Assembly: GCA_025766275.1 (NCBI GenBank) | Contig: JAFKAC010000001.1 | Span: 3,472,001-3,536,000 of the forward strand | Reading direction: 5' to 3' | DNA from: Lactarius indigo | Taxonomy: Eukaryota; Basidiomycota; Agaricomycetes; Russulales; Russulaceae | DNA length: 64,000 nt | Part shown: in pieces, positions 55,810-64,000 of the stretch | Layout of the letters: the number at the start of each line of letters is the position of its first letter | How positions within the stretch are numbered: position 1 is the stretch's first letter | Made by a program: the position numbers and the translations under genes | Notes under the pieces: generated by a model | What the model saw: the letters and a program-made list of their open reading frames with translations, nothing else | What the model was told of the DNA's origin: nothing | Database searches by the model: none

Positions 55810-57790
55810 GATAAGCCACAAACCACAAGCTAAGTGTCCTGGCCTGTGCTATCACTGGACCTCCTGTGATAATCTGCAGATGTGTAGGTTCCACTGGCCT
55901 GGATAAGAAGATCAAAGTTGCCTGTCATGTGACCCTGGCATGTGACCTGGCTAGAATGCACCGGAAGAGTTCAGATGAGCTTGTGCCTGGCTGACTGATG
56001 TTTGGTACCTGATGACTGATACTGGCTGCAGATTACTCATAGACAATTACACTGTTACAATAAGAATGACTGATGATCTATCCTAATTGGTTGACTGACT
56101 GTATGCTGACTGATACTTACACATTCCTGATGACACTCTTACTGTACAATTACTCACCCTAGGATCGTTGTATTAGGGTTTCTGAGTTTGAACCATGTAG
56201 CTAGCAAGTATAAGTAGGGTAGCCTGTATCCCCTGTTCACTAGCTTGAGATCTTGGAGAATCACACAGGTTGTTGTACCTCTGGTTCCCTCTATCTTTTG
56301 AGTCTGCTGCCATTCCCCTCTCTCCTCCCTCTCTTTATCTGCCATTCTCTGCTTCTCAGTGCTCTTGCCTGATAGAGTGCTGCCAGTACCTTTGTTGACT
56401 AGGGGATGCCTTGGCTGTATTTGCCCTTCCCTGTAAGTTGGCTGACAATTTGGGGCACTGTGTTCCCACAGACCATCCAAGTTGGACATTATGCCCATGT
56501 GAGCATAACAAGTGAGTGCAAATTTCCACCTTCTCATGGAAACACTGTTTTTACCTCCAACTCTAAATGTTTTTTCCAGGGGAAAAACTGGAACTACACC
56601 TTGAGGGAGAGTGGTGATATTGTGTTCCCTTTCACTGAAAGGCTTGAAGAGAACTGCAAGAGGAGGAAATTGTAGTTTCACTGTTTCAGCTTGGACACCT
56701 TGATCAGTTTCCCTTGCATCCAGGATTATATCAGTTACAATTCCTCAAGAGCCATTCACCAACCCCACGTGGGGTGTGGTATTGGAAAGCAGCATTGCTT
56801 TCATGCCAATCACTAAGTCAATTTTATTTGGAAGATTGTTTGTCTTGTCTAGTTTCATATGTGCAATGGTAAGTCTGTGTTGTTGTGAAAGAGACTTGCT
56901 GGAACAACTGTCTTCCACATAGAACACATAGTGTACATGGCCTGTTCTTCTGCAGTGTTGTTTGACCATGGCTTCATTCCACAGTGTCTGCACTCCATTT
57001 CTTGGTGTGATGAGAATTGCTTCATTCCACAGTGGTGTGGTGAAGTCTGGCACCATGCACGCCAGGTGATCCAGTACCAATTTTCTTATCTCTGTAATGT
57101 TGTTCATGGTGCAGTCCTCTGTTTGAGATCTGTCAAGAATTTTGTTCCAACCAGGGTCTCAGGACATGCATTTGTTTTTCCAGTTTGATGACCATGTCAA
57201 ATTGCTCAAACAGGTTCCTCCCAATTAAGCTGTGATTGTCTGTTGAATGTGCGTTATACAGTTCCTTTCCTGAATTAGTGACAGGAGGGAACTGATGGAA
57301 GTCACCAAGCAGGATGACATTCATTCCACCAAAAGGAGCCCCTGTGTTGTCCAGCCCTTCCTGGCATGAATGACACTTGTCACTTGAGAAAGGTTTTGAA
57401 GCAGAGGCACCGTCATCATGCTCATCTCGTCAATCATCAACCACAATGGGCGACATATGTTTCTCTTCCTCCATTCAGTGACCTCTTTGGTTGGGTGAGT
57501 CACCCATTTTTGTGAATTTGGAATATGTGGAGGCAGGGCTGCCCAGGGTATGTAGTGTCTGCCCATTAATGATGCTTGTGGCAACCCCAGACATAGCCAT
57601 TTTTGCTAGAAGGGAAGAAGCATTGAGGTTGGCAAAGGCATTTGACAGTGCATGTAAAAGCCTTGTTTTTCTGGTTTCTCCTTGTCCATGCACGATCATC
57701 AAGCATTGTGGTGGGTTTTGATGTGTGAGGGAGGCTATGAGGTGTGAGGTTATAATGTCATACACCATGTGTTGTTGTTCATTCAGGTCA
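55810..57790 (-). pseudogene. Helitron/Pif1-type helicase, N-terminal and central part
   Basis: Minus-strand fragments in gene order. A decayed Walker A (MIVHGQGETRKTRLLHAL, about 57700) is followed by IDEMSMM (Walker B-like, about 57420), LLGDFHQFPPVTNSGKELYN (about 57310), WNEAILITPRNGVQTLWNEA and LPNKIDLVIGMKAMLLSN (57100-56770), and GVVPVFPLEKTFRVGGK (about 56590). The last motifs are at 46490-46118 across the gypsy insertion. The family acts in rolling-circle transposition of Helitrons. Frames shift between blocks, and the GTGKT-like loop reads GETRKT, so it is inactive. The 56.15-55.81 kb part has no recognisable motif. No Rep/HUH domain is seen before the upstream end. Confidence 0.82.
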
Positions 57791-57810
57791 GGGGGGGGGG
57801 AAACTTTGTG

Positions 57811-57890
57811 TTACACTCCACCAGTGTTAGCCCAACTTGGACTTGATACAGGCGTAAACAACTTAGCAAAAGTCGAGTGAATGGGGATCA
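57811..57890 (-). repeat. Fragment of a related gypsy LTR end
   Basis: The segment beginning tgttacactccacc and continuing gttagcccaacttgg, then aaacaacttagc, aligns with the terminal ~75 bp of the gypsy LTRs read on the opposite strand (tgtaacg..., gttagctc(a/g)acttg, (t/a)aacaacttt). It sits about 35 bp from the LTR of copy 2 and marks a third, truncated insertion. Confidence 0.55.
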
Positions 57891-57925
57891 TGTGTCAACC
57901 CAACACAAGCTGAACAGGGGCACAG

Positions 57926-58454
57926 TGTAACGTCATCACGACGTTAGCTCGACTTGAGCACGAGGCGGCGGTAACAACTTTAGCGGTAAAACGATCTCGT
58001 GGGCTTGAAGACGCGGAGGTCCAAGTCCTTGCCTTGGTGAATACACGGAGGTACACCGGCAAGTCGATTACTCTTCTGGTCACAAACGAAGTTGGACAGT
58101 TCTCGTAGAGGCGAAGAAGATGAAGGAAAGAAAGCAAGTGACGATTCAAGAAGACCAAGATGGCGTATCTTGGTCTTCACAAGCCAGCTTAAATACAAGT
58201 TGAGCAGGCTTTGAAGCGCTGCTATGAGTCATCGTAAAGTAGCGTCCAACGTATCGCAGAAACATCGCAAACCCTAGTACTACTAGTACCTGTACTAGTA
58301 TCGAGTCATCAAGGCACCGCTCAGTCAGCTATCGTGTGCAATCTCCTATCGTACCACCGTATCACCGTGAGTAAGTCCGCAACTAATCTACCTTACCGCC
58401 GTAGTTGCAACCGGTACAGTAAGGGTCCTCAGTCATACAAGCCGAAACGTGACA
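57926..58454 (-). repeat. 3' LTR of gypsy copy 2
   Basis: 529 bp. On the element's sense strand it starts TGTCACG and ends GACGTTACA. TATA tatttaag is at 58195-58188 and the 11-bp inverted pair at 58177-58167 and 58161-58151, the same 34-bp offset from the TATA box as in both LTRs of copy 1. Confidence 0.88.
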
Positions 58455-58470
58455 TCACCCCTCTTTTAGC
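58455..58470 (-). promoter_or_regulatory. Polypurine tract of gypsy copy 2
   Basis: On the sense strand gctaaaagaggggtga directly precedes the LTR; RNase H would leave this tract as plus-strand primer. Confidence 0.75.
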
Positions 58471-58484
58471 GTGAGACCCCAGAC

Positions 58485-59176
58485 TCACCGAAAGTCGCGA
58501 GCCGGCCAGTCGCGCTGCTCGTCCGCGATGCGCTCCAAGGCGGTAGCGTGCTCCAGGCGGTAAATAGTGTCCCGCCGGTCGTCTTGCGCGCATTCGATCA
58601 TGGTGTGAAGTTGGCTTACCCTAGCCCGAAGTCGATCCAGCTCGTAGCTGGCCGCGCGGAAGCGTGTGACCTCTGCGGTGAGCGACTCATCGTTGATGCG
58701 GTTGAGTGCATGGTCAGTGATCTTGTCTGCTTCGAAGACAACAAGGTCCTCGTGCGGGTACGTGGGGCGGAGCGCGGCGGACACGTGGGGTTCGGTGTAG
58801 AGGGGCTTACCATAGACGTGCGGCGACCCTGGTATAACCCCTAGTATGAGGGGTTCTGCCCCTCCGATGAGCTGGACGTGCGACGCGTCCCTCTCTACTC
58901 CGTCGGGCCCGGTGATGGGGTATCGAATGTAATGGGGTCGTCGGTTCGCCCGGAACCCTTCAGGCGCAATGACATGCGTGGGGTCCTCGGCGGCGGTGAA
59001 CGGACGGTGATCAGCCGCGCCAGGCACGCGCACACGTCCTCGATACATGGGGGAGCCGTTGGTGTAGACGAGCCAGGGCGTGATGAGGGGATTATCAGGG
59101 TCGCGGTTCGTTCGAAGGAAGGGGTGTCCGCTGGGTAATAATCTTCGTCGTCATGGCCAGCCTCAGCTGCCGCCAT
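58485..59176 (-). CDS. Extra ORF (ORF4) before the 3' LTR, copy 2
   Basis: The counterpart of 53844-54536. From MAAAEAGHDDEDYY the frame holds to about 59130, where one base is missing relative to copy 1. From MYRGRVRVPGAADHRPF at 59048 it is open for 187 codons to DWPARDFR. Visible parts are EDPTHVIAPEGFRANRR, YPITGPDGVERDASHVQLIG, PLILGVIPGSPHVYGKPLY and a helical C-terminus (SYELDRLRARVSQLHTMIEC) likely to be a coiled coil. Charged and soluble, with no membrane segment and no recognised domain. Confidence 0.65.
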
Positions 59177-59340
59177 CGCTGCTGACGCTCGCGCATCTCC
59201 CTCAGTCGGGCCGCTGCTGAGTCCAACTGCTCCTTCTGCCACGCTGCTGCTACCCTCTTCCAGCCCTCCAACTCGTACTCCATCAGTGCTTGAATGCTGG
59301 TCATTGCTCGGGAAAATTCCGCGAACGCCGATGAGGTCAT
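59095..59340 (-). CDS. Small ORF3 overlapping pol end and ORF4, copy 2
   Basis: An 81-residue frame starting MTSSAFAEFSRAMTSIQALM and continuing YELEGWKRVAAAWQKEQLDS, AAARLREMRERQQRWRQLR. It is probably one long amphipathic helix. It lies +1 to the pol frame and overlaps the start of ORF4. Versus copy 1 the substitutions are mostly synonymous in this frame (for example tac/tat, ggc/ggg, agg/aga, ttg/ctc), so this frame seems to have been the translated one. Its function is unknown. Confidence 0.55.
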   Translation of the reverse strand: MTSSAFAEFSRAMTSIQALMEYELEGWKRVAAAWQKEQLDSAAARLREMRERQQRWRQLRLAMTTKIITQRTPLPSNEPRP

Positions 59341-59386
59341 CGCTTGGGGGGATAGCGGCGATGGGTTCGCGCTCGCCGCGATCGTT

Positions 59387-62300
59387 TCAGAAGACGTGGA
59401 CGACAGCTTGGTCATCGTCGGGAGTGGTTGTTGGATCTGGGAATCTTGTGACGACGTTGATCCATTCTTGTGCGGTGATGGGCCCCTCTGCTGGTGTAAG
59501 AGGCGTCCATGGCGTGAGCTGAGTGTTGGGAATTTTGGTGTCGTTGTCCTCAGCCAAAAGGGCACGGGCGTCTTCTGCAAGGGAGTCGAGGAGCTGCGCT
59601 TGTGTGACATGTCGCAATGGGGAAGTGGGCATGAGAGTGATGGCTGAGCGAAGGAGAAGGGGATGACTGTCCTCTGTGCGAACAACCCCCACTTTATCCC
59701 TTTTACCGTGGGCCTGTGTTTCCTGATACAGGCGGAGTGCCTCTGGCGCAAAGACGTCATCTTTGTTGACCCACTGGTTCTCCGAGTCAGGGTACCCCTT
59801 CCATTTGATGAGGTATTGGAGGCGTCTTCCCCTGCCAACATGCCGAGTGTCTAGAATGGCCTCGACTTCGTATTCCTCTTCTCCGTCTATCAATTCAGGC
59901 GGTGGTCGTGTGAAGTTTTCCCCATGCAAAGGGGTTTGTTTGTACGGGGTGAGAAGATCGATGTGAAACACTGGGTGGATGCTCCACTGCGTGGGAAGTT
60001 CCAATCGATAATTGTAAGGGGACATCACCTGTATCACCCGAAAGGGTCCGTGGCGTCGCGCCGCTAATTTCGCTGTGGGTTGATTGGTTCGAAGATGTCT
60101 GCCTTCGAGCCACACGAGGTCGTTGACGCTGAACTTGGGCGTATCTTTATTGCGCACCCATGATTCCTGAGCCTTCTTCATAAGGTGTTGGGCGTTGTCC
60201 CGAGCTTCTTTCAGCTGTGTTAGTCGTGCGGTTACGAGGGGGAGCGGAGAGGGCTTATCGGTCCAATCCGCTTGAGGATCGTATCCCATTAGGAGTTGAA
60301 ACGGTGACTGCTTAGTGTGTTCGTGCGGCCAGTTATTATGCGCGAATTCTGCGATTGGCAGATAAGCGGTCCAGTCGTCTTGACGTTCATTCACCCAGAA
60401 GCGCAAGTACTGCTCCAGCCATTGGTTGGTCCTTTCAGACTGTCCGTCTGTGCGCGGGTGATACGCTGTTGATATGTTCTGCTGAATTCCTAGGATTCGG
60501 CATGCCTCTCGAACGAACTTTGATGCGAAGCGTGGGTCACGATCACTAATAATTTTGTGCGGTAACCCGAAGCATTTGAAGACGTGGGTTACGTACAGGG
60601 CGGCCGTCTCTTCTGCGGTGATCTCCTCTCTGCATGGAATAAAGACCGAAGCCTTGCTACAGTTGTGGTCGGTGATGGTTAGTATGCTGTTGTACCCCTT
60701 CGACGAAGGGAGTTTCGTGATAAAGTCCATGGCCACCGTATAAAACGGTGTGGCTTCCAATATCGGCGTGATAGGGTGTAGCGCCGCCCGTATGGGCCGA
60801 GTGTTCACCTTGTTCCATTGGCATTCCGCACATCCTTGTACGTATTCACATACGTCTCGTCGCAATCGCGGCCACCAGTAGTGTCGTTCCAGGATCCGTT
60901 GGGTTCGTGCGATCCCCGGGTGGCCGTGTATTGGTAGGTCATGATGATCATGTATTAGCACGTGGTGTGTTGACGCTGGTCCGGTTATCACGAACCTGCC
61001 GTCCTTATACCATTCTCCCTGTATCTTCTTGAGTTGATGGGGGTCTACCCACATCTTGATGACTTCTTCGTCTTGCTGGTGGTGCGGTTGTTGTAGATTT
61101 GGATTCGCAATGAAGGTGCGTGCAGCGTTGAGGGTTCTTACAAAGACTTCAGGAGGAAGAACGACGACCTTGCTGTTGTCTTCAGCTCCTTGGTCGTAAT
61201 CGGGCCGTCTTGATAAGGCGTCCGCTCTTCCGTTATTCTTCCCTTTAATGTGGTGAATCTCGAAGTCGTACTCGGACAGTTCGAGTACTTCCCTGGCGAC
61301 TCGTCGGCTGATCTTCTGTGGCGACTTCCAGTACTGCAAATTGAGGTGGTCGGAGTAAATTTTAATTTTGTGCGGGGCTCCTGCGAGTAATGGCCTCCAA
61401 TTTCTAAGCGCTTTGACGATTGCCAGCAACTCCAGGTTGTAAATGTCGTAGTTCCGTTCTGCTTCCGAGAGCGTCGCGGAGTAGTATCCTATGGGGTGTC
61501 GCTTTCCGTCAGACTTTTTCTGTAGTAGGACGGCTCCCACCGCATATCCTGATGCGTCGACTTCTAATTCGAATGGGTCTTGAAGCACCGGATGCGCCAG
61601 GACCGGTTCTTCAGTTACAAGACTCTTCAGCGTGTTGAATGCCTTGTCTTCTTCACTTGTCCATCACCACTCTTCGTCTTTTCACGTTAGTCTGGTGAGT
61701 GGTTTGGCGTGATTGGCAAAGCTGCGAATGAACAGTCTGTAAAAGTTGCAGAAACCGAGGAAGGATCGAACGTCTTTGACCTTTGTGGGCGTTGGCCAGT
61801 CTTTGATGCCCTGAACTTTTACGGGATCCATGTGGGTTACCCCCCTTTCAAGGATTACCCCCAGGTAATCCATTCGCGGCTGGTGAAATAGGCATTTCTC
61901 CAATTTGAAGTACAGGTCGTGCTCCTCTGCCATGCGGAGGACATCACGCACCGCTGTGGCGTGGGCTGCAAGGTCATGGTCGAAGTGAGTGGCGATTCCG
62001 ATATCATCCATGTAGACACGTATCGTAGTTCCGAGGCGTTCGTGCTTCGCTATTGTGTCCCGGTAGATGTGGTTCATCATCGCCTGGAAAGTTGCAGGGG
62101 AATTGGTGAGGCCAAAGAACATGACCGTGGGTTCAAAGAGGCCGAATTTGGTTTTGAATGCTGCTTTCTCCTGGTCGCCGTCGCAGATGTGTACATTGTT
62201 GTACCCCCATCGAATGTCGAGCTTGGTGTAGATGTGGGCGTTGCTGAGGTCGAGAATAAGGTCTTGAATGAGTGGTAAGGGGTATTGGTTGCGAATGGTG

Positions 62301-63223
62301 TGCGAGTTGATGACCCAGTAGTCCTGTACCGGTCGTAGTTTTCTGTCCTTCTTTTTAATGAAAAAGAAGGATGATGCGTACGGGGAGATGGAAGGGCGTA
62401 GATAGCCCTGTTTCAGTTTCTCGTCTAAGAACTCCCTGAGCTCGCCTTCTTCCTTCTGCGTCATAGGGTATATCTTGCAGTCTATGGCGGCCGGCGCGGA
62501 TGGTTTGAAGTCGATTGCATGGTCCCACGGCCGAGCCGGGGGGAAACGGTGCGAGGCTTGCTCGCTGAACAGCCTGCTAAATGCGGCGTACTCCGGGGGG
62601 AGTACGATCATCGCTTGTTGCTGTCTTGCTTGTATGGCCAGCTCCATCGAGGTAGTGGCCTTAGCGTACGTTTCTTCTTCTAGTTCTCGTACAATGTCTT
62701 CCTTCTCGGCTACTATCAAAGCTCGAGTAGCGGTTGTTGTGAGCAGCGCCTCCGCAGTGGCTAGCACCACGGGCTGCATGTCGGGGTGTATCGTTGCCGT
62801 GGCCCATTGAATAGTGGGTTCAAAGGTGCTGAGCCAGGGGTAGCCGAGTACGATGTCCTCACTTCCGAGGTCCGTGACCAGGAAGGTCATCTTCTTTATC
62901 TGTCCCCGTGTTTTCACCTCTAGGTTAACATAATGAGTGATTAACCCAGCTTTGTTTTCCGTATTGTCTATGTTCCATATCTTGCGTGGCGTTTCTAATG
63001 GGTATACTGGGACTCCTGCCCGTTTTGCCATACTTGGCCGGATGAAATTGTCAGTTGCTCCGGAGTCGACTAGCACGTTGGTTTCAGTCGTTTGGTATTC
63101 CGTTTGGACAGTTACTGGAATTCGCAATGATCGGTAGCGCGTTGTCACAATTACAGAATTACAATGTAAGGCCCTCACCCAGACTGACGGGTTTAGGCAT
63201 CCCGAAAACCCTCCTTTCCCCAC
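59387..63223 (-). pseudogene. pol of gypsy copy 2 (PR-RT-RH-IN-chromodomain)
   Basis: One frame of 1279 codons. The protease motif is VLVDSGATDNFI (about 63070). RT has FFIKKKDRKLRPVQDYWVIN, YTKLDIRWGYNNV and VYMDDIG (about 62010). RNase H has VDASGYAVGAVL, ERNYDIYNLELLAIVKAL and IYSDHLNLQYW. Integrase shows the H-H-C-C finger (RHYWWPRL ... CAECQ) and the D-D-E residues (AMDFITKLPS, IISDRDPRF, DGQSERTNQW). The chromodomain is YLIKWKGYPDSENQWVNKDD at about 59790. A ~100-residue extension follows. Two in-frame TGA codons lie between RT and RNase H (61682-61684 and shortly after) and the frame closes at 59387 with a TGA that is CGA in copy 1. Integrase and chromodomain look undamaged. Confidence 0.92.
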
Positions 63224-63469
63224 AGGTCTTGGAGTATGAGATCCTTCACCTCATCCGTGCTATTGGCTACCTGCGTGAGCCATTCCTTCGCCTGCTCCCC
63301 GGCCGTCTTCATGCTCGCTGCGTTGATTTGGGGCGCGGGTGTTACGCTTGGCGCCGGCGACATGTATCCTGGCAGCGAAGGTGCATACTGCGAAGGTGCG
63401 TATTGTGACACAGGTCCTTGGGGGTATCCGGTGGTTTCGGTCATTCGGCTGCTGGACGGAGCGGCCAGC

Positions 63470-64000
63470 CATTGTTGCTGGGCGCGTGGGTGTGGGCAGT
63501 TTCATGAGAGGTGTCCTGGAGCGTGACAATTATAACAAAGGACGTTCCTTAAGTCCCTTCGGGATCCTCCCCTTCCTTGTCCTCTAGCTCCGGGTCCTCC
63601 TCGCGGCGGGAATGGTGGCGCGGGCCAGTTGTGATGCGGTAGTTTGTTGAAATCGATGTCTTCGGATCCTGCTAGCCTCACCTTAGCGCGGTCGGCCGAA
63701 GTGTCCATCGCCCAGGGATTCGTTTGTGGTAAATTTTGCGGAAGTGCCCATCCTGCGTTGCCGCTTTGTTTCTTCGGCTGTGTCGTCGTATTTTTGTACT
63801 CGTTGAGCCTCGCTTTGAGGTGTATGTAGTTCTTCTGTCGCTTAAGGACGGCTCTTTTCCAGTCGTCGAACGTGACAGGGTCATCGAACTGGAACGCATT
63901 TTTGAAAAGTTCCTTGGGCAAACCCGATGTAAAAAGATCGATGGTTTGCGGTTCGTTGAGGCGATAGTGAGCCTTCCGTGCGAGCTGTTCAAAGTCATTG
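63470..64000 (-). pseudogene. gag C-terminal part of gypsy copy 2, partial
   Basis: Capsid C-terminal part (ELFKNAFQFDDPVTFDDWKR, then LKARLNEYKNTTTQPKKQSG), a basic arginine/glycine stretch and the zinc knuckle CYNCHAPGHLS, after which a TGA replaces the codon that is CAA in copy 1, followed by NCPHPR. The upstream part lies beyond the window edge. Confidence 0.85.

Larger units (their letters stand above)
57926..64000 (-). mobile_element. Chromodomain Ty3/gypsy retrotransposon, copy 2 (runs off window)
   Basis: The same family as copy 1 in opposite orientation. From the right edge inward: gag, pol, extra ORFs, purine tract, 3' LTR (57926-58454). The gag N-terminus, primer site and 5' LTR lie outside the window, so the TSD cannot be tested. 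Pol is one continuous frame with only three TGA codons, making this copy better preserved than copy 1. Confidence 0.9.

Noticed and set aside
1..64000. CRISPR arrays, rRNA or tRNA genes
   Set aside because: No regularly spaced short repeats or recognisable rRNA or tRNA cores were seen by eye. A tRNA scan was not possible here.

Overview
This window looks like nuclear DNA of an agaricomycete (basidiomycete) fungus. Evidence: short 45-60 nt introns interrupting nearly every gene, tightly packed genes on both strands, DUF6535 and C2H2-type genes of kinds common in mushroom-forming fungi, and chromodomain Ty3/gypsy and Tad-like LINE elements. A Rhizoctonia/Ceratobasidium-type genome is my guess from the flavour of the elements and is not proven.

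Layout. 1-2060: a broken C2-domain phosphatidylserine decarboxylase, part of it present twice. 2.8-29 kb: a gene-dense housekeeping block: a C2H2 zinc-finger protein (-), glucosidase II beta subunit (+), KEOPS subunit Cgi121 (-), a membrane-anchored protein disulfide isomerase (+), a large PPR protein (+), coilin (-), Sec63 (+), mannose-6-phosphate isomerase (-), a small unknown gene, ribosomal protein eS25 (+), actin (+), a secreted DPBB protein (+), Kgd4/MRPS36 (+), proteasome alpha-1 (-) and an Atg15-type lipase (+). Several are ER or secretory-pathway genes (Gtb1, PDI, Sec63, PMI), but divergent and convergent arrangements suggest independent transcription units.

29.9-64 kb is a transposon-rich block. 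A three-copy minisatellite lies next to a full-length LINE (30377-38396) bounded by a 17-bp target duplication. A broken DUF6535 gene and about 5 kb without recognisable genes follow. Then comes a nested nest: a Helitron/Pif1-type helicase (minus strand) split by a full-length Ty3/gypsy element (46491-55804, TSD gctga). That element itself carries a solo-LTR-like insert in pol and a solo LTR in its 3' LTR. A second copy of the same gypsy family lies in opposite orientation (57926 to the window end).

The most interesting system is this gypsy family. It shows a Tf1-like self-priming signature: the 11 nt next to the LTR are the exact reverse complement of an 11-mer lying 34 bp after the TATA box in all three LTR copies. 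It also has two overlapping, uncharacterised ORFs between the chromodomain and the 3' LTR, conserved in both copies. Differences between the copies are rich in CGA-to-TGA nonsense changes, the footprint of methyl-CpG decay or a RIP-like process.
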